Below, piece by piece: positions 1 through 9,901 of a stretch of DNA of 64,000 bases (the stretch's first letter is position 1; every line of letters starts with the position of its first letter). The stretch is from Hyalangium versicolor (GTDB taxonomy: Bacteria > Myxococcota > Myxococcia > Myxococcales > Myxococcaceae): assembly GCF_020103695.1 (NCBI RefSeq), contig NZ_JAHXBF010000016.1, positions 1-64,000 on the forward strand. The letters run 5' to 3'. Made by a program: the position numbers and the translations under genes. The notes below the pieces were generated by a model, which saw only the letters and a list, made by a program, of their open reading frames with translations, searched no databases and had not been told where the DNA came from.

Positions 1-986
<986 letters not shown>

Positions 987-1127
987 GGGGTTCGCCGGCC
1001 TCTCTCGCCTGGGCCTCCACACTTCACGCTGGGGCAACGACCGCCGGGTCGAACGGCGGAGCTTTGCCTCCAACTCCTCCGCTCTCACCGGCCCCCTCTC
1101 GCCCCATCCAAGACGGCCGACTTTGAA

Positions 1128-1448
1128 TCAGGCCTGCCACTGGTTGCTGGGGACGCAGTAGTGCGCAGTGGTGCAGAACCAGGATGGGACGTGGTTGGTG
1201 CAGTCTGAGTTCGTCGTACAGCTATAGGACGAGCCCGTACAGATGAAAACCCCCGACAGGTTCTCACAGCACAGGTTCTGAGAGCCGGTACAGGTACTGG
1301 TGCCACAGTTGGCCATGGCATGTCGCGTCGTCTCCCCTTCTGGAGCAGCAGCGGGGTCGTTCTCCGGACCCACGCCCCCGCATCCAGCCAGGATGAAAGT
1401 GTTCGCGAGAGCTGCAGTGACAATCAATGGCTTCAACAACCGATGCAT
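1128..1448 (-). CDS. small Cys-rich lipoprotein
   Basis: This 106-residue protein starts with a charged and hydrophobic signal (MHRLLKPLIVTAAL) followed by the lipobox ILAGC, so it should be lipidated at Cys23 and exported. The mature part carries eight further cysteines in its second half (TSTCTGSQNLCC, SYSCTTNSDC, WFCTTAHYC), a pattern common in myxobacterial secreted proteins and likely forming disulfides. The start is supported by a strong GGGAGGAT Shine-Dalgarno a few bases upstream. It stands alone between transposase remnants and a degenerate region. No enzymatic motif is visible and the function is unknown. Confidence 0.75.
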   Translation of the reverse strand: MHRLLKPLIVTAALANTFILAGCGGVGPENDPAAAPEGETTRHAMANCGTSTCTGSQNLCCENLSGVFICTGSSYSCTTNSDCTNHVPSWFCTTAHYCVPSNQWQA

Positions 1449-1565
1449 TTATCCTCCCTCGTTCTGGCCATGGGAGCGAATGTCCCAATGCCAGAGTCTA
1501 GCTTAGCGAGAGACAATGGTCTGCCCAACAACCTTTTGGGATCTTCGAATCCATTCATCTCGGAG

Positions 1566-1733
1566 GGCGCCCAGAGCGACCGGGTGGTGCTAACACCAAA
1601 CGCGTACGCGACTCGAGCCTGGAGCAACCTACAGCTATGCAGTCAGCCTGCTGACCAGGGCTGCAACGGTCGCAGCAGCCCGGTCCGGTCCAGCAGTTCG
1701 TGGACGCGAGCGGCCAGCGCGACGTGCTCCAAA
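1566..1733. repeat. 168-bp dispersed direct repeat, copy A
   Basis: Bases 1566-1733 match 4174-4341 at about 90 percent identity with no gaps seen and in the same orientation. On the minus strand the repeat carries the last 30 codons and stop of an Imm52-type immunity gene, then about 60 bp of flank that includes CTAACACCAAACGCGTACGC, nearly identical to the right end of the insertion sequence at 7283-9403. The rest of the 421-bp interval 1449-1869 holds no gene I can support; a minus-strand frame upstream of the repeat is joined out of frame to the imm52 tail at the repeat edge. Confidence 0.85.
1643..1733 (-). pseudogene. 3' remnant of an imm52-like gene
   Basis: The minus strand of 1733-1643 reads HVALAARVHELLDRTG then LLRPLQPWSAG and stop, matching the C-terminus of the intact Imm52-type gene at 4251-4973 with only a few changes (A/T, A/P, P/S). 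Similarity ends abruptly at 1733 at the sequence TTTGGAGCACG, where unrelated coding-like sequence joins in another frame. This looks like the scar of a recombination or deletion that left only the 3' end of a second immunity gene. Confidence 0.7.
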
Positions 1734-1869
1734 GTGGATGCGAGTCGCCACCTCCGAGACGCTCAGAGCTTCGCCTTGCGAGCCTGCCTTTTCGGCCAGC
1801 AGGTGGACCGTGGTGTTGGCGTAGACCGCGACGGCGTAGTGCAGTCCTAACTCATCGGGGCCCTTGGCC

Positions 1870-3987
1870 TCAGCGGCGGCGACGCACTCGCCCCAGCGCC
1901 CAGAGACACAGGATCGCGATGGGCCCTCCGCCCGTGGCGCTGCAGGTGCCATCCTTCACGGAGCCCTCGAGGCCCCCATCGGTGGGCGGCGTGGTGACAC
2001 TCAGCCCGGCGGTCGCCGTGCCGTTGTTGTCGGCGGCGTCTTCGGCGCGCACCTTGTAGATGTACGTCGTCTCGGGCTTGCACGCCGTGTCGGTATACGT
2101 CGTGCTTGTGATCGTGCCGATGTCGACGTTGTCGCGGTAGATGCGGTAGCGCACGACAGCAACGTTGTCTGTCGAGGCGGTCCAGGCCAGCGCCACCGTG
2201 CCCGACGTCACCTCGGAGGTGTGCATGTCCGTGGGCATGGTCGGCGCTTGCGTGTCGGCGGCGGCGCTGGTGGTGACGTTCACGGTGTTGCTGGAGGCCG
2301 ACTGATTGCCAGCGGCGTCGTAGGCGCGCACGGTGAACGCGTACGTAGTGCTGGCGGTGAGGCCGGTGTTGGTGAAGCTGGTCGTCGTGCTGGTGCCGAC
2401 CTCGACGCCGCCGCGGTAGATGCGGTAGCTGGTCACCGCGACGTTGTCGGTGGAGGCGGTCCAGCCCAGGGTCACCAAAGTGGCGGTCTTGGAAGTCGAG
2501 GCCAGGTTGGTGGGGGCGCTGGGAGCCGTGGTGTCGCTCGGACCGCTGTCGGTAGCGACGTTCAGCGTGTTGCTCTCCCCCGACAGATTGGCGGCGGCGT
2601 CGCGCGCCTTGATGGTGTAGCTGAAGGCCGTGCCTCCGGGCAGTCCCGTATCGGTATAGCTCGTGCCAGCGGTGGCGCCCACGGCCACGCCGCCACGGTA
2701 GATGTTGTATTGGGTGACGGCCTTGTTGTCGGTGGAGGCGGTCCAGCTCATCTTCACCGAGCTGGCTGTCTTGCTGACCAACACCAGATTGGTGGGGGCG
2801 CTGGGGGCGGTGCTGTCCGCCGTGGCCGCAGTGTAGTTCACGTGGGAGGTACGGACGTAATACGTGTAGCCGCCGTAGGTGGAGCCGCCCCACGAGGTGC
2901 CGCGCGCGCGGATGGACACGCGGTTGGGGTTGTAGTTCGACAGCAGGGTGATCTTCGCCGTGCTCCAGGGTGAGGTACCGGTGCAGGCGCCCTCGGCGCC
3001 ACCGTAGCTCAGGGGCCAGGTGCTGTCGTTCTGCCAGGGGGCCTGGGTGCGCCAACGGACGTCGCTCAACCCGGCGCTGGAGTCGTTGACCTGCACCATG
3101 CCGCTGAGCTCGATGGTGTTGGCGCCGCTGTAGGAGACCGCGCCCGCTGGCCCAGGCGACAAAATGACGGGCACGATCGGATCGACGGGAGAGTCCACGC
3201 CGCGTCGCTGTGCCATCACCCAAGGCAAGAGCGTGGGCGTCGCATACATCGTGGTCCATCCGCCGTGTCCGCCAGCGCCGTAGCGCGTGTAGATGGCGCG
3301 CCCGCCGGCGTCCCAATTGCCGGTCATGGTGTTGTCACCCCCTACCGTGGCTTGGGTGTTGTCACCCGCGCAGTGGAAGTACCAGATGTTGTTGTGGTTG
3401 TTCACCAGGATGGTCTGCCCGGCGACGTTGGGATCACCGCCCGCTGACATGGGAATGACCGCGGCGAACTTGCTCGGGTTCGAAGCGACGATCCCCCAGG
3501 TATTGATCGAGCCCTGTGAGAGGCCCGTGATGTACAGGCGGTCGGCGTCGATGTTGGGGTAGGTGGCGCGCAACGCGTCGATGAGTTGCACGACGAGTGC
3601 CTGGTAGTTGGCTTGACCGCCGTATTGCGGCGCCAGCATGAACATGGGGTGGCTGGCGCGATTGCTCGGCGACAACCACTGCAGCACACCGGTCTGGTCC
3701 ATGAGCTGCGCCGTGTTGTTGTACCCAGCCCCCCCGGCGCCGTGCAGGAAGATCACCAAGGGATAGGTGGTGGCCGAGGAGGGGTTGAAGCCGTCGGGCT
3801 TGATCAGGCGATACCAGAGGTTCTCCGTGGTGGCGTTGCCGTCGGGATCGAAGATCAGTCCGTCGAAGTTCTGCACGGTCGGGGTGCTGCCGGCTGGGAG
3901 CGGATCAGCCGGATCGGGGGCAGGATCGGCGCGAGCAATGCTGGCAGCGGCAACGACGAGCACGCACAGGGATACGCGAGACGTCAT
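1870..3987 (-). CDS. secreted PHB-depolymerase-like esterase with three FnIII domains and MYXO-CTERM-like tail
   Basis: This 705-residue protein has a signal peptide (residues 1-20, cut after SIARA). An alpha/beta-hydrolase domain follows: oxyanion segment FLHGAGGAG (80-88), nucleophile elbow GLSQGS (Ser157), likely Asp209 in HCAGDN and His241 in AGGHGG. That layout fits the PHB depolymerase/feruloyl-esterase group, so a polyester or carbohydrate ester outside the cell is a likely substrate. A spacer of about 90 residues precedes three FnIII repeats (about 395-672), each with WTASTDN and YRIYR-type motifs. The C-terminus has Cys, a hydrophobic stretch and a final RRRR, the architecture of MYXO-CTERM surface anchors, which would make it a client of the CPBP protease at 24162-24887. 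The nearest upstream bases contain AAAGG as a ribosome site. Confidence 0.85.
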   Translation of the reverse strand: MTSRVSLCVLVVAAASIARADPAPDPADPLPAGSTPTVQNFDGLIFDPDGNATTENLWYRLIKPDGFNPSSATTYPLVIFLHGAGGAGYNNTAQLMDQTGVLQWLSPSNRASHPMFMLAPQYGGQANYQALVVQLIDALRATYPNIDADRLYITGLSQGSINTWGIVASNPSKFAAVIPMSAGGDPNVAGQTILVNNHNNIWYFHCAGDNTQATVGGDNTMTGNWDAGGRAIYTRYGAGGHGGWTTMYATPTLLPWVMAQRRGVDSPVDPIVPVILSPGPAGAVSYSGANTIELSGMVQVNDSSAGLSDVRWRTQAPWQNDSTWPLSYGGAEGACTGTSPWSTAKITLLSNYNPNRVSIRARGTSWGGSTYGGYTYYVRTSHVNYTAATADSTAPSAPTNLVLVSKTASSVKMSWTASTDNKAVTQYNIYRGGVAVGATAGTSYTDTGLPGGTAFSYTIKARDAAANLSGESNTLNVATDSGPSDTTAPSAPTNLASTSKTATLVTLGWTASTDNVAVTSYRIYRGGVEVGTSTTTSFTNTGLTASTTYAFTVRAYDAAGNQSASSNTVNVTTSAAADTQAPTMPTDMHTSEVTSGTVALAWTASTDNVAVVRYRIYRDNVDIGTITSTTYTDTACKPETTYIYKVRAEDAADNNGTATAGLSVTTPPTDGGLEGSVKDGTCSATGGGPIAILCLWALGRVRRRR

Positions 3988-4173
3988 GGAGGGGCCTTTG
4001 GGCGAGAGGGGAAAAGGCTCGATGCGTATGGGCTCTGATCAGGGTACCAGCCACGCGTCACACGACAAGCCAGGTCGGTCGATTGGGAGCCTCGCCAGGC
4101 TGGAGGCGTGCGCCGCGATGCTCCGGCCCGAGCGCTGAGCGCTCCTGGAGAGTCTCTGGTGCAAGGAGGATCA

Positions 4174-4341
4174 GGCGCCCAAAGTGACCAGGTAGTGCTA
4201 ACACCAAACGCGTACGCGGCTCGAGCCTGGAGCAACCTACAGCCATGCAGTCAGCCTGCTGGCCAGGGCTGCAACGCTCGCAGCAGCCCAGCCCGGTCCA
4301 GCAGTTCGTGGACGCGAGCGGCCAGCGCGACGTGCTCCAAA
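4174..4341. repeat. 168-bp dispersed direct repeat, copy B
   Basis: Partner of 1566-1733. This copy is joined to the intact immunity gene, so it is probably the parental arrangement: the repeat covers that gene's last 30 codons plus about 77 bp beyond its stop. The gene-free stretch 3988-4250 holds this flank and little else; the insertion-sequence end-like segment lies at 4198-4222. Confidence 0.85.
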
Positions 4342-4973
4342 TTGGCGGCGGTGAACCTCTCGGGGGTCAGGATGACGAGGGTGCCCTTATCCTCCACACG
4401 TTCGATACGCACGGGCGCAGGCAGTGGGGGCACCGTGCCGCGCAGCCGCGAGAAGTACATCACCCAGCCCACGAAGGTGCCTGCGTACGGAAAGCCCTTC
4501 ACCGCCATCTCCAGGTGCTGGTGCGAGGTAGCCACTCCCCACTCTGGGTCCCAGGCGATGGCCATGGCACGCAACACCTCGGTCATGACGGGAGCGATCA
4601 GGATCCGTTCCCCGACAGGACCCTCATCGAAGGGCTCGAGCACGCAGTTGGAAGGAACCTGAGAGGAGGATGAACCGCACGTTCCTCCAACGGAGGACGT
4701 TTCCTCATGGCTGTCACCGGTCCACAGCCGGAACTTGACGCCGTCAAAGATCTGATGCCCCTCATGTGCGAACAGCTTCTGGAAGCTCGTGGCATCTGTC
4801 GTGAATGGGCGTTTGCGCGCCTCCTCGAAGGAGCTACCCGGCTGATACCAGCGGTTCCACGCCGGGTCGCAGCGTCCCAGGCTGTGGAAGAAACGCTCCG
4901 CACGCCGTGCGCAAGCCTCAGCGGATTCGGGCCGAGCCAGCCAATAGGAGCCAGTGTAGTAGGTCTCTATCAT
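4251..4973 (-). CDS. Imm52-type immunity protein
   Basis: The 240-residue product begins METYY-like (MIETYYTGSYW) with the ESAEACARRAERFF segment typical of the Imm52 family of polymorphic-toxin immunity proteins, which are abundant in myxobacteria. It has no signal peptide or membrane segment, as expected for a cytoplasmic toxin neutraliser. The ATG lies 150 bases after the stop of the broken STAND gene. No toxin gene is visible next to it, so it is an orphan here, perhaps protecting against toxins of kin. A 31-codon frame (5074-4979) just upstream ends before its start and could be the last trace of a toxin, but I cannot support that. Its 3' end is duplicated at 1643-1733. Confidence 0.75.
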   Translation of the reverse strand: MIETYYTGSYWLARPESAEACARRAERFFHSLGRCDPAWNRWYQPGSSFEEARKRPFTTDATSFQKLFAHEGHQIFDGVKFRLWTGDSHEETSSVGGTCGSSSSQVPSNCVLEPFDEGPVGERILIAPVMTEVLRAMAIAWDPEWGVATSHQHLEMAVKGFPYAGTFVGWVMYFSRLRGTVPPLPAPVRIERVEDKGTLVILTPERFTAANLEHVALAARVHELLDRAGLLRALQPWPAG

Positions 4974-5119
4974 CGATCGGCTACTCCTCGCTGTTGCGCT
5001 CGTTCTCCTCGCGGGAACCGTCGCGCGAGCCCAGACTACCGGACTCGAGCCGAGTCAACGAACGCTCCGCAGCCATCGGGACTATATCGCTTGGGGCGTT
5101 CGTCGTCCCGCTGCCGAAC

Positions 5120-7286
5120 CTACCGCGGTAAACCGGTGGGCTGTTTCATCCTCTCGAACTCCTCTGCAGCCTTGCGATCACCGAGCCCGTTGGCGAGGCT
5201 GATCCCAGAATCAACGATGTCGTTGTAAGCACTCACGAAGCGTTTGGGATCAATGCTCATGAATTCCTTGAACATTGACAACGCTTGCCTCACCATACGC
5301 ATCGCGTCGGCATACTGCTCTTTGTCTCCCGACTCAATCAACAAGAGCGCATATGAATAAGCACTACGAGCAGTGTGCATGGCAAAAGCCCGATCACCAA
5401 TGCCAAGATACCTGAGGCTCGCATCAAGCGCCTCTCGAACCAAGAGTCGCGCCTGATCCTTGTTTCCAGCTTGGAATGCATAGATGGCATTCAGGTTGAC
5501 AAGCTGCACGAACATCCGCCCATACTCGGGCTCCTCGTTCGCAAGCTCGCGAAGCTCTCTAACCAGCACCTCGTATGTTGCTCTTGCCGCCTCTCGATTA
5601 CCCAGCTTGTTCGCGATCTCGGCGGAGGATTGCGCCAGAAGCAGGTATCCGGATGCATGTTTGTGTGAGCGCCAGAGATTCAGCTCCTCCATAACCTCCC
5701 GCAGCAACGCCTGGAGCTCATCCGTCGAGAATGCTTCGTGGTTTGCCCTGTGGTGCAACCATTCAGCACGAGTCAGCAACAGGAGAGCTTTTTCATGCTC
5801 ATCCGGATTGTGCATGGCTGAGAGGATATCGAGCGCTTCTCGCCTCCTCTTGGCAGCCCTGTCCATGTCTCCTTCGTCGATTGCTCGAAGAGCAGCGGCC
5901 TTGAGGAGAATTGCCCGTTTGTACGGATCCGACTCAAGCTCAGCTTGCAGACTGGTGACCATCGCTTCGACGGGTCTCAGCTCTACACTCGAGCGAACCC
6001 GCGCCAGGAAACTCAGCTTCTTCAAAGCATCGGGAGAGCTCGCTGTCATCTTGAGAATCCTGGACAACGCGGGCTCCCTTCCTGGAAAGACCTCTTTGAC
6101 GTCATAGATGAGGCGCGAGAGCCTTTCCACGAAGTTTCCGCCCATGGAGAGAAGCTCGCGCGCCTTCCAGGAGAACCCCGAGATCATTTTCAGCTCGGGT
6201 TCAAGCGCAATCCTCAGCCACTCCGCAAAGTCACCTGTGGTATCATTGAAGACCAGCTCAACGAGTGCCGCCGCGAGAACATCGGGTCCGACTGCAGGTA
6301 TCGCTGATATTTTATCATTGTACCAACTCGTCGTTGCCACGCGATCTCGAAGATCTCCAGGAAAGTCTTCGTTCCAGAGACCGTCCCGTCCGGCAAGCTG
6401 GCGCAGTGCCACATCAGGCAGGCTTCCCGCCGTGCAAGCCAGCGCAATCAAGCGCGGCAAAGTCGCCCTGCCACAACCGAGCGCCACGCTCGCGCGGGCG
6501 GCACGCTCAAACTCCCACGTGACGAGCGACTGGACAACTTGCTCGCTCGTCAGCGTAAATGCGCTTTCAGGGGCAATAGCTGCATGCAGCCCTGCGGCAG
6601 CCAAATAGAGCGGTTGTCGTCTTTGCTCAATGAATCGTGGTGGGACCGTGGCATCTTCGGTTCCGCGAAGCCATTGCCGGGCAGCCACATCATTCCAGTC
6701 AAGGGAGTGCTCCAGCACTGTTGCAGCACGAGAGGCAGACTGGAACAAAACCTCCAGACCCTCAGACTCATCCAGTGGTGCCAACCGGGTCAGGTTTCCG
6801 AAACGTGCTGCTCCCCCCAGACCGAGCACCACGCTCTCCCATTCCCTTGGAAGCTGCCGGGACAAGAGAACGAAGCGAGCCGGACGCCATGATGAGTCCT
6901 GATTCTTCAAGCTCTCCAGCAGCGTGCGGACCTGATCCTGTCGCTCCTCCGGGTAATCAAGTACCGCCAGGACTGGTGTGGCCTGAGCCGAAAAAATCAA
7001 GGTCGTGTACACGCGGCAGAAAGCCGGCTGCCCACCCTTTTGAGCGCACCTTCCGCGCGACTTCCGCCGCGAGCCTCGTCTTTCCAGCGCCGCCGGACCC
7101 TGTCAGCACATAGAGCTGCCACGAAGGCCCCTCTGGAGACTCAGCCCATGCGAGCACATCATCCAGATGCCTATCTCTTGCAGTGATCCATGGAACTAGC
7201 CCTGAGTTCCAACGAAGGGCCGCGAAAGTATTCAGTTCCTTCTCAACCAAGCATTGCTCGAGAGATTGCTCGTCGGGAAGAACTAG
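5120..7286 (-). pseudogene. 3' part of a disrupted P-loop/TPR (STAND-like) NTPase gene
   Basis: Reading leftwards from the IS edge, the first part carries a Walker A (LTGSGGAGKTRL, near 7090), then the frame is lost at a run of six T (plus-strand A 6991-6996). In the next frame 630 codons continue to the stop at 5120, including LAVLDYPEER as a Walker-B-like strand, SRQLPREW and a long helical repeat region with TPR-like segments (ARATYEVLVREL, ARLLVREALDASLRYLG). Removing one T would join DLDF to SAQATPVLAVLDY in frame. The 5' part lies beyond the insertion sequence at 9400-9877. The family is likely a STAND sensor NTPase. The downstream 630-codon frame could still be translated from a GTG at 7012, but I think the gene is dead. 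Confidence 0.7.
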
Positions 7287-7297
7287 CACCAAACGCG

Positions 7298-8641
7298 CTA
7301 CGTGCTCGCCGAGGGATCGGATGATGGTTCCCCGCTCTGGGAGGGCGGAGCTTCGAGGGAGTAGAGAACGAGACGATCGTCCAGCCAGGGGAGGCGCAGG
7401 TTCTTGGCGTTGAGGTGCTCGAGGTGCTGCTGCCACCAGTCGCGGAACCACCTTGGGTGGAGGACGACAAAGAGGGCCTTGTCGGAGAGGTAGAGTTCTG
7501 CCGGGAAGTGGAGCCACCAGCGGCGCAGGGTGCGTGGGTGAGCCCGATGGAACTGTTGGGGCAGGGAGGCGGTGAAGTGGCACAGGGCGTTGACGGCCAA
7601 GCCCGCCAGCCAGGAGTAGAGCATGAGGGCGCTCTGGCGGAAGCCCGGCTTGTCCGGATTGGAGCTATGCTTGGAGTAGCCGGAGGGCGCCGCATCGACG
7701 AAGGCATCATGGAGCAGAACGCGGTAGGTCTGCTCATGGTGCTGGCGAGCGCGAAACTCTTGGATGAGGGTGAGGGCTTCTGTGGCGTTGTCACGGAAGA
7801 CGAAGAGCGCGTGCCACCTGTGCTTGCCTCGGCGGCCCTCTTCGCGGGCGACGAGGGTGCGTACCTGCCGGGCGCGGGAGTGCTTGTCGGCGCGAAGGGT
7901 GGTAGTGGTCTGTGCCACGTGGATGCGCTTGGCAGGGGCCCCCTTGTAGCGGCCAGGTTCCTCGTAGGAGGTGAAGAGCTCCTCGGGCAGGGCCTTCCAG
8001 CGCTTGAGGTAGGCGGTGCGCCTGGGCGTGCGCGCCAACACCACCTGGTTGGGATTCTGGTCCACCAGTTGGAGCAGTTCACGGTGGCTCTGGGCGGCCC
8101 CGGCGTCGAGCACCACCCGGAGGGGAGTGTGACGGTAGCGAGCGCGCAGCGCCGCGAGCATCTTCGAGGCGACGGTGGCCAGGCGCGCGTCGCCCGGGGT
8201 GACGACGAGGTTGAGGAGGGTGCGCAGGCCGGTGTCGAAAGAGAAGAAGAGCTTCTCCACGCGCATCTTCTTGTTGCGGATGGTGTGGAAGCCCTTGGGG
8301 ATGAGGAACTTGCGGGTGAAGCGCGCCACGGCGTGCTCGTCGATGGAGACGTGCAGGCGCTGGACGGAGGCCACCCCCGGCTGAGTGAGGCGGACGAACT
8401 GGCCCACCGCGCGCGAGGAGACAGCGCGGACCCGAGCGCCCAGGGTGGAGCGCGACAGCGTGCGGCGCCCCCCGGTGAGCAAGGCCAGGCCCTCGTCCCG
8501 GAGCGAGTCGAAGTGGAAGATGCGCTCAATGCCGAGCACCGCCTTGAAGAACAGGGACAACACCAGGCGGCCGCCTCGGTGCGCGCCCACGCTGCCGAAG
8601 CATGAGGCCGCGGTGCGGTAGAGCCCCACCGCCTGCTCCAT
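7298..8641 (-). CDS. IS transposase, catalytic DDE-type protein (ORF B)
   Basis: The frame is open much further upstream, but the ATG at 8641 overlaps the stop of ORF A (TGATG), so a 447-residue product made by translational coupling is most likely. Candidate catalytic acidic residues sit in HVSIDEHAVARF and LRVVLDAGAAQS, with an intervening segment of all-beta character, as in RNase-H-fold transposases. Later motifs include RWHALFVFRDNATEALTLI and SALMLYSWLAGLAVNAL, similar in style to IS1380/IS4-type C-termini. The third acidic residue could not be placed with certainty. The last codons lie inside the left inverted end of the element. Function is recombination of the element that carries it. 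Confidence 0.7.
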   Translation of the reverse strand: MEQAVGLYRTAASCFGSVGAHRGGRLVLSLFFKAVLGIERIFHFDSLRDEGLALLTGGRRTLSRSTLGARVRAVSSRAVGQFVRLTQPGVASVQRLHVSIDEHAVARFTRKFLIPKGFHTIRNKKMRVEKLFFSFDTGLRTLLNLVVTPGDARLATVASKMLAALRARYRHTPLRVVLDAGAAQSHRELLQLVDQNPNQVVLARTPRRTAYLKRWKALPEELFTSYEEPGRYKGAPAKRIHVAQTTTTLRADKHSRARQVRTLVAREEGRRGKHRWHALFVFRDNATEALTLIQEFRARQHHEQTYRVLLHDAFVDAAPSGYSKHSSNPDKPGFRQSALMLYSWLAGLAVNALCHFTASLPQQFHRAHPRTLRRWWLHFPAELYLSDKALFVVLHPRWFRDWWQQHLEHLNAKNLRLPWLDDRLVLYSLEAPPSQSGEPSSDPSAST

Positions 8642-9219
8642 CAGCGCGAAGGCTCCTCCGTGGGCTGTGCGTCCGACAAAAGGGGGGTGTCCTCCACGGA
8701 CGCGTGCTTCAAGCAGCCCAGGCCGTAGCGCTTGAGGAAGCGGCGCAGGGTGAGCCTGTCCATTTCCACTCCGAAGCTCTGGTGGATGAAGCCCAGCACC
8801 TCGGCTACCGAGCACCCTGGGTGCTCCGACAGGAACTTGGCCACGGGCCCCACCTGCTCTTTGCGCAGCTTGGGCGCAGGGTGGCCTCGACGCGCCTTCT
8901 GCAGCTTCTTCCAGAATTCCTTGGGCGCCACCTGGCGGGCCTTGCGCACCGCTCTGCCCGTGGTGCCCACCACGGCGCCAATGATGACCGAACTCAGCCC
9001 CAGGCCACTGTGCGACAGCAGGTAGGCCACCATGCGTCGCAGCGCAGCCACCCCGCCCACGAAGCTCAAAAACACCAGTGCCGCCAGCACCACCCCGCTC
9101 TGCATGCCGTCCAACTGCGAAAGCTCCACTCCGCTCGCGCTGGCCCACTGCTCAAGGCGCTGCTCTCGCTCGGCCTGACTCAAGGCCGCAGGACTCTTCA
9201 TCGCCCGACCCGTCTGCAT
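8641..9219 (-). CDS. IS-encoded helix-turn-helix protein (ORF A)
   Basis: About 192 residues from the ATG at 9219, which has AGAGG seven bases upstream; an earlier start at 9264 is possible. Two DNA-binding-like segments can be seen: LSSVIIGAVVGTTGRAVRKAR, which has helix-turn-helix spacing, and SVAEVLGFIHQSFGVEMDRLTLRRFLKRYGLG, which looks like the paired/winged helix used by many transposases. It therefore supplies the DNA recognition part that in one-ORF elements is fused to the catalytic domain. A hydrophobic patch (VLAALVFLSFVGGVAAL) lies before the first HTH. Stop overlaps the start of ORF B. Confidence 0.6.
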   Translation of the reverse strand: MQTGRAMKSPAALSQAEREQRLEQWASASGVELSQLDGMQSGVVLAALVFLSFVGGVAALRRMVAYLLSHSGLGLSSVIIGAVVGTTGRAVRKARQVAPKEFWKKLQKARRGHPAPKLRKEQVGPVAKFLSEHPGCSVAEVLGFIHQSFGVEMDRLTLRRFLKRYGLGCLKHASVEDTPLLSDAQPTEEPSR

Positions 9220-9399
9220 GGGCCGACCTCTACTCACTCCACAGGTAGGATGGCAAGGGCACAACGCTCAGGGTAGAGCGCCCGTGTGCTCGGCTCAGGG
9301 CTCCACAGGCAGACTCGAGGGCGCTGGCGTCAGCTCCGCGTACCCACCACCGGCGGAACTCTGCAAGTCACCCGTTTCGAGCCGCGTACGCGTTTGGTG

Positions 9400-9877
9400 C
9401 TAGGCCATGCTTGGTGGGCGGAGAAGTCTTTGATACCTCAGCGATGGACCTTGTTGTGCTCCCAGGGCTGGGAGCCAGGATGATTAACTCCGGCTCAACA
9501 CCAAAAAACTCGGCGAGCACGATGATGCTGGAGCGTAGCATCAGCCCCGTTGGTGCGAACGCGCTGTTCCAAACGCCTGCGCCTCGCCCCAATCGACGAG
9601 ACCCTTTGGGAACGCGCTTCGATTTGAGCTCCTCCAGGAACTTATCCCTGACCTCGTCCTAAGAGGTTGCATCCATGTCACGCATGTACTGATCCCGCAA
9701 CGCTCGTAGCTTCTCGCGGTTGGGGACAACAAGCTCTCTGTAATTCTTGCTTGAGCGATGGACCATGAAGAGCCCTCCGAGCGATGATCCTGGCACAGAG
9801 TACCTCAACGCGCGTTGGGCACGATCTCGAAGGGCCAGGAACATCTCGCGGGCCCGCCCTCCCCATGCTGAGACCAA
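9400..9877 (-). pseudogene. 5' part of the disrupted STAND-like gene
   Basis: Starts at TTG 9877, about 25 bases after the stop of the sigma-factor gene and in the same frame. It reads 72 codons to an in-frame TAG near 9660, then continues open (DEVRDKFLEELKSKRVPKGS..) to the edge of the insertion sequence, where CTAG joins it in frame to the P-loop part at 7286. So this gene has three lesions: amber codon, IS and frameshift. The N-terminal part has no domain I recognise; FVGVEPELIILAP-like beta structure precedes the NTPase. Close linkage to the sigma factor suggests one transcription unit in the ancestor. Confidence 0.65.
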
Positions 9878-9901
9878 GCCAGTGGTCCACGAACCACTGA
9901 G

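Larger units (their letters stand above)
7283..9403. mobile_element. insertion sequence with two coupled ORFs, inserted in the STAND-like gene
   Basis: The element is bounded by inverted ends: CACCAAACGCGCTACGTG on the left (7287 on) and its counterpart CACCAAACGCGTACGCGG read from the right end (9399 inward). Both are flanked by CTAG (7283-7286 and 9400-9403), a likely 4-bp target duplication. Collapsing the element plus one CTAG rejoins the interrupted gene in frame (..KHGL to VLPDEQ..), which proves the boundaries. It is about 2.1 kb and carries two minus-strand genes that overlap as TGATG. About 180 bp at the right end are non-coding. I do not recognise the IS family; the palindromic CTAG target is reminiscent of some IS5-like groups but that alone is weak. 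Confidence 0.85.

Noticed and set aside
1847..3316. 489-codon frame on the same strand as the esterase but in another frame
   Set aside because: Arg/His-rich product caused by FnIII repeat codon bias; no motif.
4979..5074. 31-codon frame before the immunity gene, possibly the end of a toxin
   Set aside because: No ribosome site, no toxin motif, and a stop a short way upstream; cannot be supported.
6957..7583. 208-codon frame spanning the left IS end and the P-loop segment as an intact gene
   Set aside because: Its N-terminal half is IS sequence; only the part left of 7287 belongs to the STAND-like gene.
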